From contig JAJPIW010000016.1 in the NCBI GenBank assembly GCA_021324575.1, forward strand, positions 62,001-126,000: 64,000 bases of DNA, given 5' to 3'. Below the pieces are notes generated by a model. That model did not search any database. It saw only the letters and a list, made by a program, of their open reading frames with translations, and was not told where the DNA came from. Source of the stretch: Intrasporangiaceae bacterium (lineage in GTDB: Bacteria > Actinomycetota > Actinomycetes > Actinomycetales > Dermatophilaceae). Position 1 is the first letter of the stretch. The number at the start of each line of letters is the position of its first letter. Position numbers and translations under genes: made by a program. Positions 1 to 8,990 of this stretch are shown piece after piece.

Positions 1-199
1 ATGCCGTGACCGCGACGCAGCCGGGCCACCCGGCCGGCTCCGGGTCGGGCGTCACCCAGGTCGGCCCACCGAAGCGCACGAGCTGGGCGAGAAGGTCGGT
101 CGAGCAGGCGTCGCACAGGGACCTGGCCGGCGCCCCGCACGCGGCGCAGCTGACCGGCAAGACCAGGTCGGCGACGACCCGCACGATCGAGGGCAGCAT
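1..199 (-). CDS. comF: ComF-family phosphoribosyltransferase-like protein, N-terminal part (runs off the left edge)
   Basis: Only the first 66 codons are present. The protein begins MLPSIVRVVADLVLPVSCAA and continues with two CxxC pairs (CAACG and CDAC), the zinc-ribbon start of ComF/ComFC-like proteins. The phosphoribosyltransferase domain lies outside the window. In naturally competent bacteria ComF acts in the cytoplasm during DNA uptake, but it is widespread in non-competent species too. Mycobacteria have a comF homologue next to lpqB-mtrB-mtrA in the same orientation, which supports the call. The ATG at 199 was chosen because the hydrophobic LPxxC start follows directly. Confidence 0.75.
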   Translation of the reverse strand, partial: MLPSIVRVVADLVLPVSCAACGAPARSLCDACSTDLLAQLVRFGGPTWVTPDPEPAGWPGCVAVTA

Positions 200-396
200 C
201 GAACCAGCCTCGCCCGAGCCATCCCCGCCCGGCAAGCGCGGTCCGGACCGGTTGGGGACGACCGGTCTCGTGTCACGGGTCTGTGGACAACGGCCCCGGG
301 CGACCCGGCATACATCCCAAATTCGTCCATTTCCCCCGCGATGCGCCTCCGACGCCGCCACACTGGAGCCGACCGAGCCTGGAGGAAGGGGTCACC

Positions 397-1566
397 GTGC
401 ACACGGACAAGGCGCGCAGCCTTGCCCTCGAGGCGTCGCAGATCATGTTGCGCCTCCATCGGATCACCGACGAGCTGGCGAGCGGGTTCGACGCCCACAG
501 CCTCGCCGAGTCCGCCATGGACGATCTCGAGCTGGCCGTCGACGTCGACCGGGCCGCGCTGTACTCGGCCTACGAGGGCACCCGGCCGGTCGTCCTCGCC
601 GTCCGCGGAGCCGACCGCACTCCCTGGCCCGACCCGGACGGCGAGGGGTCGATCCTCCACCCGGGGTGGGAGTTGGACCGGCCGGTCCTCGCCGGCGACG
701 ATGTCGCCGGTGCCGAGCGGGTCGTCCTCAGCCATCCCCTGATGAACGGTGAGGGGCGACGGATCGGGCTCGTCGTGGCCGACCGGTCGGCGGATCGACC
801 GTTCCAGCCCGACGAGGTCGACGCCTTCGCCGCCGTGGCCACCAACTACGCGCCGTTCATCGACGCCGCACTGCTGTTCAGCTGGCTGCGGACCCGGTCC
901 GGAGCCGAGGAGCGGTCCCGGGCGGCCAACCAGATCCACAACGGCATCGCCCAGGAGGTCGTCGCCCTCGGCTTCCAGATCGACTCGCTGCGGCTGGGGA
1001 CCCCCGGCCAGGACCCGGTCGTGCGCGAGATGCTCGACGGCCTGCGCGACGTCGTCACCCGGATGGTCGCCGACCTGCGGGCACGCATCTCCGACCTCAA
1101 GCTCGACACCCGGCCCGACACCAGCGTCGGAGCCCTCATCGTCGACCGGCTCCAGATCGTCGGCGCCTACACCGGGCTCGCGGTCCGCGTGCACCTCAGC
1201 GAGTCCGGGACGCGGCTGCCGGCCAACATCGAGGCCCTCGTCTACCGGCTCGCGCTCGATGTCATCAGCGATGCCGCGTCCGCAACGGGCGCCACCGCCA
1301 TCGACTTGGAGCTCGAAGCCGGGCAGGTCGGGGTCCGACTCGCGGTCGGCCATGACGGGACGAGCACCCGGCTGCGGGGCGAGGTGTTCGAGCAGCACCC
1401 ACTCGTCGAGCGCGGGGCCGACCTCAGCTTCGTCCCACCCGGTGAGGGACACGGCCCGCGGCTCACGCTGAGCTGGCAGGCGCAGGACCGTGGTCCACGC
1501 GGTGAGGTGCCCTGCGGACAGACACGTGAGCCGAAGCCCGCATCCGGAGAGGCCGCCCGGTCATGA
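397..1566 (+). CDS. Cytoplasmic GAF-domain sensor kinase-like protein, NarL-type partner, degenerate catalytic domain
   Basis: 389 aa. I chose GTG at 397 because GGAGGAAGG (381-389) lies 7 nt upstream; the longer open frame has no such site. An N-terminal GAF-like sensor region (about residues 15-165) is followed by a HisKA_3-type dimerisation helix with the motif EERSRAANQIHNGIAQ. H181 is the expected phospho-acceptor, but the usual Asp after it is Asn. The C-terminal ATPase region lacks a recognisable N-box (LDVISDAASA) and clear glycine boxes, so autophosphorylation is doubtful. The stop overlaps the start of the next gene by ATGA, so the two are translationally coupled. It resembles the membrane-bound kinase at 6718-8310. 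Confidence 0.8.
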   Translation: MHTDKARSLALEASQIMLRLHRITDELASGFDAHSLAESAMDDLELAVDVDRAALYSAYEGTRPVVLAVRGADRTPWPDPDGEGSILHPGWELDRPVLAGDDVAGAERVVLSHPLMNGEGRRIGLVVADRSADRPFQPDEVDAFAAVATNYAPFIDAALLFSWLRTRSGAEERSRAANQIHNGIAQEVVALGFQIDSLRLGTPGQDPVVREMLDGLRDVVTRMVADLRARISDLKLDTRPDTSVGALIVDRLQIVGAYTGLAVRVHLSESGTRLPANIEALVYRLALDVISDAASATGATAIDLELEAGQVGVRLAVGHDGTSTRLRGEVFEQHPLVERGADLSFVPPGEGHGPRLTLSWQAQDRGPRGEVPCGQTREPKPASGEAARS

Positions 1567-2222
1567 GCCTGCGGGTGCTGCTCGTCGACGACCACGCGAT
1601 GCTGCGCGAGGCCGTGGCGGGGGCCATGGCGACCACCCCCGACATGGAGGTCGTCGCCCAGTCCGCCTCGATCCGGGAGGCACGCGATGCCCTGCTGGGC
1701 ACCAGGATCCATGCTGCGGTCATCGACGTGTCCCTGCCCGACGGCAACGGTCTGACCCTCGTCCGGCGGATGCGCGTCGCGTCGCCCACCGTCGGCATCG
1801 TCGTCCTCACCATGCACGACGACGAACGCACCCTCCAGGCGGCCCAGGAGGCGGGGGCAAGTGCCCTCGTCCTCAAGCAGGGGTCGGCCGTGGAGGTCAT
1901 CGAGGCGGTGCGACAGGCGGTTCGGCACCCTGGCACGTTCATCGCTCCGGCCGTCCGGACGCGGGAGCCACAGGCTCCCGAAGCCCCTGCCGAGACCGTC
2001 CATCTCACCGCACGTGAGCACGAGGTGCTGCGGCACCTGGCGGCCGGCGCCTCGATCGCCACTGTCGCCGCGCGGCTCTACATGAGCGAGTCCACGGTCA
2101 AGACCCACACGGCACGCCTCTACGGGAAGCTCGACGCGCACAACCGGGCCGCGGCGATCATGGCGGCCGTCCGGCTCGGGCTGGTCGACCCCGACCCGTC
2201 GCACGAGGCCGGCTCGGGCTGA
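1563..2222 (+). CDS. NarL/FixJ-family response regulator
   Basis: 219 aa. The receiver domain carries the acidic pair DD at residues 9-10, the phospho-acceptor D55 in VIDVSLPDG, and a conserved Lys in VLKQGS. A LuxR-type helix-turn-helix follows (about residues 150-212), with the signature LTAREHEVLRHLAAG and YMSESTVKTH. It should bind DNA when phosphorylated. It overlaps the upstream kinase-like gene by 4 nt (ATGA) and is very probably its partner. It is a paralogue of the regulators at 8307 and 24884. A palindromic repeat array begins 38 bp after its stop codon. Confidence 0.9.
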   Translation: MSLRVLLVDDHAMLREAVAGAMATTPDMEVVAQSASIREARDALLGTRIHAAVIDVSLPDGNGLTLVRRMRVASPTVGIVVLTMHDDERTLQAAQEAGASALVLKQGSAVEVIEAVRQAVRHPGTFIAPAVRTREPQAPEAPAETVHLTAREHEVLRHLAAGASIATVAARLYMSESTVKTHTARLYGKLDAHNRAAAIMAAVRLGLVDPDPSHEAGSG

Positions 2223-2259
2223 GCCTCCCGGGCCTGGCGCCGCCCGCCCCCCGTCTCCT

Positions 2260-2380
2260 CCCCGCACGTGCGGGGTTGTTCAGGCTGGTTGCGCGACCCG
2301 ACCTGAACAACCCCGCACGTGCGGGGTTGTTCAGGCTGGTTGGCCAACTTGACCTGAATAAGCCCGCACGTGCGGGGGAG
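2260..2380. repeat. Palindromic repeat array, exact 51-bp period (array 1)
   Basis: Three copies of CCCGCACGTGCGGG start at 2261, 2312 and 2363, exactly 51 bp apart. The middle copy lies in a perfect 34-bp palindrome (2302-2335) with the half-site CCTGAACAACCCCGCAC. The first two units share about the first 31 bases and then diverge over a short stretch. The array lies between two convergent genes, the NarL regulator and lpqB, so it could act as a bidirectional terminator. Because 51 is divisible by 3 it reads as a repetitive open frame on both strands, which is not a gene. Confidence 0.85.
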
Positions 2381-2421
2381 TTGGGGGGGCAGGGGCAGGT
2401 AACCGGCCGGCACCGCGGGAT

Positions 2422-4218
2422 TCAGCCGGCCGGCACTGCCAGATCCGTCCCCTGTGCGCGCTGCTGCCACCCCAGCCCGGCCTGGACCAGGAACGTGTTG
2501 CGGTCCGTGACGACGACGACATCGCGCTGCCCGGGCAGGACGGTGATGGACTCGGCACCGGGCGTGGGCGGTCGGGACACCAGCTGCCCGCCGATGCTCA
2601 CACCGACCACGCGGAGCGGGTCGTGCGTGCCGACCTGCCCGATCGCGACCAGGTCGGTGTCGTCGGCCCACGCAACGTCCCGGATCAGGGTCATGGTCGG
2701 CGCCAGCTGGACCGACGCGGCGAGCGAGGCCGGCAGTCCGGACTTGTCGCGGACGACGCCGGCCAGGTCCAGCCGAGGGTGTCGGCCGGCGGCGTCGGTG
2801 GACACGACGGCCACCCGCTGCCCGTCGGCCGACGGCCGGGCCGAGGTCACGACACGACCCTCGAGCCAGGGCACCGCCACAGCGTGCGCTGCGGCGGCCT
2901 TGAGGTCACCCGGGGCGGCATGCGTGTCGACGACCCAGAGCCGGACGTCCTTGGCACCGGCCGCGCTTCCCACGCCGCCGAACCACAGGTAGCCACGCCC
3001 GTCGTATGCCGGTCGGGCAATCTTCGCCGCCGCCACCGGGACGACGTACTGCTGGTTGTTCCGCCAACGGGACAGGTCGTTGTGGTTGCCGTCGACGGCG
3101 GCCAGCTCCGCGCCGTCGGCCGAGAGGGCCAGCTGGACCCACCCGGAGGCGACGTCCGGGTAGGCCTTGCGCGGCACCGCGGGCTGCCGGCCGGCGGCGC
3201 CGGGGTCGAGCAGGCTCGTCAGGTCGACCGTGGACACCTTGCCCCCGGTCCGGACCACCGGTGCCACCGGCCCGGTCAGGTCACCGGCCGGCGGTTCGAG
3301 GTCGTTGGCGCTGAGTGGTCTGGCCGGGCGCCCGGCATAGTCGAGGACGACGCCGTTGCTCTGCAGGATGACGGCGTTGACATCCGGCAGGCCGGTGAGG
3401 CTGAGCACGAGCTGGGTCCACATCGCCTTGCGGCTGGCCGTGTCGGTACGGAACGACCCGGCGAGGTCTACGGTCGCCACACCGTCCTTGACCTGGACCG
3501 AGCTGAGGACCGCATCGGTCGGGAAGACCGTCGTGGCCGCACCGTCGAGGTAGGCCGGCAACGGGTCGATGACGGCAGCCGTCAACCGGTTCGGCAGGTG
3601 GTCCCGCGGGAACCACCGCACATCCGGGATGGTGGGTGCGGACCGCGGCCCTAGGTATACGACCCCGTATGCCGCGAAGAGACCGTCCAGGTCGCGCTCG
3701 CCGACCCATCTGCCGAAACCCTTGGGGAGCCCCGAGATCCGCCACTGACCCTTGACCAGCTGCAGGGTGATCGTCGCGCGGACGACCGTGTCGGCGCGGC
3801 TCGGGAGCAGCCGCCCTCCGGGGTCGATGACGGCCTGCTGGGTGGCGGTCAGCTGCCATGACGTGGGCGTGATCGGGCGGATGTCCAGCGGGGAGCTGCT
3901 GTCGTAGATGACCGCCTCGCCGTCCGGGACCCACGTCCCGGCCGCGGCGCTGGTGAGGAACGCGCGAGCCACGTTGTAGACCCCACCACTGGCGGTGCCG
4001 GCGACCAGGAAGCCCCGGATCACCTCATCCGGTGTCTCACCGGCCCGCGGACCCGGAGGGACGTACTGGAGCTGGGGCGGGTTGACGCCGTTGACGTTCA
4101 GGCCGGGCTGCACGGCGGTGTCGACCGGCAGCCCACCACAGCCCGCGATGGCCAGCACCGTGACGACGAGCGAGGCGATGACCGCCCACGGTCGGCGCGT
4201 AGGCGGCATACGGTTCAC
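2422..4218 (-). CDS. lpqB: LpqB-family lipoprotein (MtrAB accessory)
   Basis: 598 aa. The signal peptide has the lipobox LAIAGC, with C27 as the lipidation site, so the protein is anchored outside the membrane. A GerMN-like region (about residues 60-330) is followed by a C-terminal beta-propeller-like part. LpqB is known to interact with the extracytoplasmic sensor of MtrB and to modulate MtrA signalling in cell-wall and division control. The GTG start at 4218 overlaps the mtrB stop; an ATG at 4209 is the alternative. The order mtrA-mtrB-lpqB is the standard actinobacterial operon. Confidence 0.93.
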   Translation of the reverse strand: MNRMPPTRRPWAVIASLVVTVLAIAGCGGLPVDTAVQPGLNVNGVNPPQLQYVPPGPRAGETPDEVIRGFLVAGTASGGVYNVARAFLTSAAAGTWVPDGEAVIYDSSSPLDIRPITPTSWQLTATQQAVIDPGGRLLPSRADTVVRATITLQLVKGQWRISGLPKGFGRWVGERDLDGLFAAYGVVYLGPRSAPTIPDVRWFPRDHLPNRLTAAVIDPLPAYLDGAATTVFPTDAVLSSVQVKDGVATVDLAGSFRTDTASRKAMWTQLVLSLTGLPDVNAVILQSNGVVLDYAGRPARPLSANDLEPPAGDLTGPVAPVVRTGGKVSTVDLTSLLDPGAAGRQPAVPRKAYPDVASGWVQLALSADGAELAAVDGNHNDLSRWRNNQQYVVPVAAAKIARPAYDGRGYLWFGGVGSAAGAKDVRLWVVDTHAAPGDLKAAAAHAVAVPWLEGRVVTSARPSADGQRVAVVSTDAAGRHPRLDLAGVVRDKSGLPASLAASVQLAPTMTLIRDVAWADDTDLVAIGQVGTHDPLRVVGVSIGGQLVSRPPTPGAESITVLPGQRDVVVVTDRNTFLVQAGLGWQQRAQGTDLAVPAG

Positions 4219-5888
4219 GTCTTGCGCCGGCGGGTCGGAGGCGAGAGGGACAGTGGCGAGCTGGCGATGGGGATGTCCGTGTGCCGTGGCAGGGTGAGCC
4301 GGAAGCGGGAGCCGACACCGGGCTCGCCCCAGGCCTGGAGCCAGCCGTTGTGCAGACGGGCGTCCTCCAGGGAGATCGCTAGCCCCAGCCCGGTCCCGCC
4401 CGTCGTGCGCGCTCGGGCGGGGTCGGCTCGCCAGAACCGGTTGAACACCAGGGATGCCTCCCCCGGTCGCAGGCCGACACCGTGGTCCTCCACGACGACG
4501 GCGACGGCACTGTTGTTGCCGGACAGGTGGACCGTCACCGGGAGGCCCTCGCCGTGCTCGACGGCGTTGACCACCAGGTTGCGCAGGATCCGCTCGAACC
4601 GCCGCGGGTCGACATCGGCCACGGTCGAGGTGTCGTCCTGCACGACCCTCAGCTCCGAGCCCCGAACCTGGGCGAGCGCAGCAGTCGCGGCCACGACCTT
4701 GTCGACGACGACGCGCAGGTCCGTCGGGTCGGTCTCGAGGGCAGCCGCCCCGGCGTCGAAGCGGCTGATCTCGAGCAGGTCGGCGAGCAGGTCCTCGAAC
4801 CGGTCGAGCTCGTTGTGCAGCAGCTCGGTGGACCGGGCGATGCCGGGTTCGAACCCGGCCCGGGAGTCGTGGAGGAGGTCCGCGGCCATCCGAATGGTCG
4901 TCAGGGGGGTCCGCAGCTCGTGCGACACGTCGGAGACGAACCGCTGCTGGACGCGGGACAGGCCCTCGAGCTGGTGGATCTGGGTCTGGAGCCCGTCGGC
5001 CATCGCGTTGAACGACGTGCCGAGCAGCGCCAGCTCGTCATGCCCCCGGGAGGACATCCGCTCTCCCAGGTTGCCGGCCGCAAGCCGCTCGGCCACCACC
5101 GAGGCCCGCCGGACCGGGTGCACGACCATCCGCGCCACGACCCACGCGACGGCACCCACGAGCAGGATGAGGATGAACCCGCCGATGAGGAACGACCGGG
5201 CGATCCGCTCCAGGGTGAGGGTCTCGGCGCGCATCGGGTAGACGAAGTACAGGTCGTAGGGACCGACGAGGCTCAGGCTGATCCGTGAGCCGACGATCAC
5301 GGCGGGGACCTTGTTGCCCCCTGCCGGGTCGTCGATCTGGACGACCTGGGTGTGCTGCCGGGTCGGGTCGGCGCTCACCGCCACGCGCAGGCTCTGGGAG
5401 ACGATGTCGTCGTCGAGCCCGATGGATCCGAGCACCCGGGCATTGGTGTTCTTCACGCCGGGGGTGAAGACGACGTAGCGGTTCTGGTCTGGTCCGGCCA
5501 GCCCGTGGAGGATCGTCTTGGCGCTGTTGGTCAGGCTGTCGACCGAGGTGGCCGCGGCTTCCTGGAAGGACGCCACCGCCTGGGTGGTCTGCACGCGGGC
5601 GTCCAGCTGGGAGGCGCGGATCCGGTCGTTCTCCAGCCCGGCTCCGATGGCCCGGAAGAGATAGGTGCCGAGCAGCCCGACGACGAGCACGCCGAGCAGG
5701 ATCGTGGTCAGGACGACCTTGAACTGCAGGCTGGTCCGCCACTTGGTGGCCACGAAGTGGCCGAACCGGCGGGCGGCGCGCAGCACGGCATACGTGATCC
5801 TGCGGACGAGCGCCGGAGGTTCGCCGGCCTCTGCGGGCACCGCCGGCCCGGCCAGGTGCGGGCCCTCGGACCGGAGTACCTCGGACAC
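4215..5888 (-). CDS. mtrB: Sensor histidine kinase MtrB
   Basis: 557 aa. Transmembrane helices lie at about 57-79 and 232-254 and flank an extracytoplasmic sensor. A HAMP linker, a HisKA domain with H323 in SDVSHELRTPLTTIRM, an N-box (about 437-445) and G-boxes in VEDHGVGLR and TTGGTGLGLAI follow. Unlike the two NarL-type kinases in this window, its catalytic domain looks intact. MtrB phosphorylates MtrA and links division and peptidoglycan status to gene expression. It begins one base after the mtrA stop codon and overlaps lpqB. Confidence 0.96.
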   Translation of the reverse strand: MSEVLRSEGPHLAGPAVPAEAGEPPALVRRITYAVLRAARRFGHFVATKWRTSLQFKVVLTTILLGVLVVGLLGTYLFRAIGAGLENDRIRASQLDARVQTTQAVASFQEAAATSVDSLTNSAKTILHGLAGPDQNRYVVFTPGVKNTNARVLGSIGLDDDIVSQSLRVAVSADPTRQHTQVVQIDDPAGGNKVPAVIVGSRISLSLVGPYDLYFVYPMRAETLTLERIARSFLIGGFILILLVGAVAWVVARMVVHPVRRASVVAERLAAGNLGERMSSRGHDELALLGTSFNAMADGLQTQIHQLEGLSRVQQRFVSDVSHELRTPLTTIRMAADLLHDSRAGFEPGIARSTELLHNELDRFEDLLADLLEISRFDAGAAALETDPTDLRVVVDKVVAATAALAQVRGSELRVVQDDTSTVADVDPRRFERILRNLVVNAVEHGEGLPVTVHLSGNNSAVAVVVEDHGVGLRPGEASLVFNRFWRADPARARTTGGTGLGLAISLEDARLHNGWLQAWGEPGVGSRFRLTLPRHTDIPIASSPLSLSPPTRRRKT

Positions 5889-5889
5889 G

Positions 5890-6576
5890 TCAGCTCGGGC
5901 CGGCCTTGTAGCCGACCCCCCGGACCGTCACAACGATCTCCGGGTGCTCCGGGTCGCGTTCGATCTTGGAGCGCAGCCGCTGCACGTGGACGTTGACCAG
6001 GCGGGTGTCGCCGGCGTGGCGGTAGCCCCACACCTGCTCGAGGAGCACCTCGCGGGAGAAGACCTGGCGCGGCTTGCGGGCGAGCGCGACGAGCAGGTCG
6101 AACTCCAGGGGCGTGAGGCCGAGCGGCACCCCGTCGCGCTTGACCGAGTGGCCGCCCACGTCGATGACGAGGTCGCCGATCTCCAGCCGCTCGGGCTCCT
6201 GGTCGTCGCCGCGGCGCAGGCGCGCGCGGAGTCGGGCGATCAGCTCCTGCGGCTTGAAGGGCTTGACGACGTAGTCGTCGGCTCCGTTCTCCAGGCCCAC
6301 GACGACGTCGACGGTGTCGGTGCGCGCGGTGAGCATGACAATGGGGACACCGGACTCGGCCCGGATCCGGCGACAGATCTCCATGCCGTCCATGCCCGGG
6401 AGCATGACGTCGAGCAGCACGAGGTCGGGTCGCACCTCGCGGAAGACGCCCACGGCCGCCGCCCCGTTGGCGACGTGGGTGACATCGAGCCCCTCGTTGC
6501 GCAGGACGATGCCGAGCATCTCGGCGAGAGCGAGGTCGTCGTCGACGATGAGAACGCTGCCCTTCACGCCGTGCAT
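5890..6576 (-). CDS. mtrA: OmpR-family response regulator MtrA
   Basis: 228 aa. The receiver domain has DDD at 12-14, the phospho-acceptor D56 in LLDVMLPGMDG, and K in YVVKPF. The winged-helix DNA-binding domain contains LTPLEFDLLVALARKPRQVF and the recognition region TRLVNVHVQRLRSKIE. It is the cognate regulator of MtrB and typically controls cell-division, wall-hydrolase and replication genes. It is the first gene of the operon and is divergent from the kinase at 6718, with about 140 bp of shared upstream DNA. Confidence 0.97.
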   Translation of the reverse strand: MHGVKGSVLIVDDDLALAEMLGIVLRNEGLDVTHVANGAAAVGVFREVRPDLVLLDVMLPGMDGMEICRRIRAESGVPIVMLTARTDTVDVVVGLENGADDYVVKPFKPQELIARLRARLRRGDDQEPERLEIGDLVIDVGGHSVKRDGVPLGLTPLEFDLLVALARKPRQVFSREVLLEQVWGYRHAGDTRLVNVHVQRLRSKIERDPEHPEIVVTVRGVGYKAGPS

Positions 6577-6717
6577 CTTCGCACAACTGCCTTCGTATGC
6601 CGGTCAGCTCGGCGAGTCGACGCCCTGCGGGCGCGTGGGGTGGCTGCACTGTGTACGGTTCGCGGTGATGTCCCTGTCAGGCTCCCTGCCGCCTTGTCGA
6701 GACCTCCAGTTGTCCGC

Positions 6718-8310
6718 ATGCGTGACGCGATGACCGGGGGTTTGACCGCGCCGTGGCGGATCCGGCTCTACCTTGCCGCCGTCGCGCTCCTCGTGAGCCT
6801 CGTCATGCACCGTGGGCTGGACCTGCTGCCGTGGGTGGCGCTGGTCGCCGCCCTCGACCTCGGTGCGACCTGGCTGCTCGCCAGGTCCGGTGCCAGGGAT
6901 TCGGTCACCGACGCCATGAGTCTGGTCGTCTCCTCTGCCGTCGCATCCGGGGTCGCCTTCGCCGCCGTGGGGTACGCCGCGAGCCCGCTGCTGCTCATCC
7001 CGGCCTATCACGGTGGTCTCGTCGTCGGTCGCCGCGCGCTGCCCCTCGTCTGCGGCTCGGCTGCGGTGGCCGCTGCCGTGAGCGTCACGACCCTGTACGG
7101 CTTGCACCAGCTGGGCCGCCGGGGTGGATTGCCCTGGCTGCTCGCGGGCATCATCTTCGTGCTGCTCGGCGCGTGGTCGTTCCAGCTCTCCAAAGCCGGC
7201 GAGCAGGTCGAGGAGGCGGCGGCCCACGAGGCGAGCCAGCTGCTGCGCCGGCTCGAGGAGCTGGCCGCCTCGATGGGAACGGGATTCGACGCGCCCTCAC
7301 TCGGAGCCGTTGCCCTCGACGACCTGTCGCGTGCCGTCCAGTGCGACCGCAGCGCAGTGCTCGTGGCCGACGAGGGTTGGGCCGTGCCGCTCTCCCTGAG
7401 CGGAGCGACCCGGTTCCCCTGGCGCGAACCCGGCCGAAGCGACTCCGTCCTGTATCGCACGTGGCACGAGAAGGTCCCGCACACCGACCGCTTCCAGGGC
7501 GGCCGGATCCGGGAGGTGCTCACCGTTCCTCTCCTCGCCGCCAACGACGAGTTGCTCGGGCTCATCGTCGCCGACCGCACGGACACGGCATACGGGAGGG
7601 CCGACATCGCCGCCGCCACCCGAGTCGCTCGACGGGTGGCTCCGGCGATGGAGGCCGCGATGCTCTTCGCGCGTCTCCGGGAGAGCGCGGCGCTCGAGGA
7701 ACGCTCCCGGCTGGCCCGGGAGATGCACGACGGCCTGGCCCAGGACCTGGCCGCACTCGCCTACCAGGCCGACGCCGCCCAGGTCCTCGTCAAGCGGCAC
7801 GACCCCGGGGCCGAGGCCGCCGTCGAGGCGCTGCGCACAGCGATCCGGGGAGTCGTCGTCGACATGCGCTCGCAGATCTCGGACCTGCGGATGGTGGACC
7901 GCCCGGACCGGTCACTCGGCGCGCTGCTCGGCACCGCGCTCCAGTCCCTGGCCTCGACCACAGGAGTTCGGACGACCATGACACTCAGCGAGAACCGGCT
8001 GCGCTTCCCGGCCGACGTCGAGCTCCAGCTGCACCGGCTCGCCACGGAAGTGTTGCAGGACGCCCGAATTGCCCGGGATGTCACGTTCTTCGAGCTGGAT
8101 GTAGTCCTCCATCCTCCGTATGCCGAGCTGATCCTGCGCCATGATGGCTCCACCCTCCTTCGAAGCAGTACCTTCGAGGACAGCCCCCTTGCCCGGGGCG
8201 GCGCGCAGATCAGCGTCGAGACCGATGGGCACCGCGAACCGGCGGTGACCGTCCGGCTCGGTGGCGACGACACGCCGTCCCAACCCTTCGCCCTGGCAGG
8301 TGACCGATGA
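6718..8310 (+). CDS. Membrane-bound GAF sensor kinase, NarL-type partner, degenerate ATPase domain
   Basis: 530 aa from ATG 6718; ATG 6730 is possible and neither has a strong ribosome site. Four or five membrane helices fill residues 10-155, then come a short helical linker and a GAF-like domain (about 180-320). The HisKA_3 motif ERSRLAREMHDGLAQDLAAL has H337 and the normal Asp. The C-terminal ATPase region is poor: the N-box position reads TEVLQDARIA without the usual Asn and His, and the glycine boxes are not obvious. It overlaps its response regulator by ATGA. It is a relative of the soluble protein at 397-1566 with an added membrane anchor. Confidence 0.82.
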   Translation: MRDAMTGGLTAPWRIRLYLAAVALLVSLVMHRGLDLLPWVALVAALDLGATWLLARSGARDSVTDAMSLVVSSAVASGVAFAAVGYAASPLLLIPAYHGGLVVGRRALPLVCGSAAVAAAVSVTTLYGLHQLGRRGGLPWLLAGIIFVLLGAWSFQLSKAGEQVEEAAAHEASQLLRRLEELAASMGTGFDAPSLGAVALDDLSRAVQCDRSAVLVADEGWAVPLSLSGATRFPWREPGRSDSVLYRTWHEKVPHTDRFQGGRIREVLTVPLLAANDELLGLIVADRTDTAYGRADIAAATRVARRVAPAMEAAMLFARLRESAALEERSRLAREMHDGLAQDLAALAYQADAAQVLVKRHDPGAEAAVEALRTAIRGVVVDMRSQISDLRMVDRPDRSLGALLGTALQSLASTTGVRTTMTLSENRLRFPADVELQLHRLATEVLQDARIARDVTFFELDVVLHPPYAELILRHDGSTLLRSSTFEDSPLARGGAQISVETDGHREPAVTVRLGGDDTPSQPFALAGDR

Positions 8311-8942
8311 CCATCACCGTGGGACTCGTCGACGACCACACGCTCGTCCGTCAGGCCGTGGGCGGCATGATCACCGCGCAGGGCGACCTGGAGGTCGTCG
8401 GCCAGGCCAACAGCGTCGGCGAGGCAACCGCCATGTTCGAGCAGTCGGTCCCCGACGTCATCGTTCTTGACGTGTCGATGCCGGACGGGGACGGTCTGAC
8501 CCTCGTGTCGTCGCTGCGTGCCCGGTCCGAGTCGGTCGGCCTCGTCGTGCTCACGATGCACGCCGACGACCGGACCCTGCTGTCCGCGCTCGACGCAGGA
8601 GCATCGGCCCTCGTCCTGAAGACGGCACCGTCGGAGGCCATCATCACGGCGATCCGACGGGCGCACGAGTCCCCGGGCTCGTTCTTCGCCGACGGGCTCG
8701 CGGCAGCGGTGCGGCACAAGTCGTCCGGCCCACAGCTCACTCCCCGCGAGATCGAGGTCCTGCGGAAGCTCGCCGTCGGTTCGGCGGTGTCGGACGTGGC
8801 GCGGCTGCTGTTCATGAGCGAGTCGACCGTGAAGACGCACATCTCCAAGATCTACGACAAGCTCGGCGCCCGGAACCGCGCCGGAGCCGTGATGGCCGCC
8901 GTACGGCTCGGCCTGGTCCGGCCCGAGGACGTCCGGGAGTAG
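8307..8942 (+). CDS. NarL/FixJ-family response regulator
   Basis: 211 aa. Receiver residues are DD 9-10, D55 in VLDVSMPDG and the Lys in LKTAPSE. The LuxR-type DNA-binding domain has LTPREIEVLRKLAVG and FMSESTVKTHISKIYDKLGA. It is translationally coupled to the membrane kinase by the ATGA overlap. It is nearly colinear with the orphan regulator at 24884-25519 (same length, same VRPEDVR C-terminus), which points to duplication. A second palindromic array lies just downstream. The adjacent Tad operon is a plausible target, but no binding site has been identified. Confidence 0.9.
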   Translation: MTITVGLVDDHTLVRQAVGGMITAQGDLEVVGQANSVGEATAMFEQSVPDVIVLDVSMPDGDGLTLVSSLRARSESVGLVVLTMHADDRTLLSALDAGASALVLKTAPSEAIITAIRRAHESPGSFFADGLAAAVRHKSSGPQLTPREIEVLRKLAVGSAVSDVARLLFMSESTVKTHISKIYDKLGARNRAGAVMAAVRLGLVRPEDVRE

Positions 8943-8990
8943 GGCCCAACTGGCATCCGCGGAACCAGCCACTCTCAAGAACCGCGCCCG

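Noticed and set aside
2260-2380. CRISPR array
   Set aside because: Only three units, the variable part is short and partly related, the repeats are perfect palindromes, and no cas gene is present.
2120-2671. Repetitive open frames with QPEQPRTCG-like peptides (also at 9018-10187)
   Set aside because: They arise from the 51-bp palindromic arrays, whose period is a multiple of three; no ribosome site and no domain.
5665-6717. N-terminal extension of the membrane kinase into the mtrA/mtrB region
   Set aside because: The extra codons run antisense to mtrA and mtrB and lack any domain; ATG 6718 starts the real protein.
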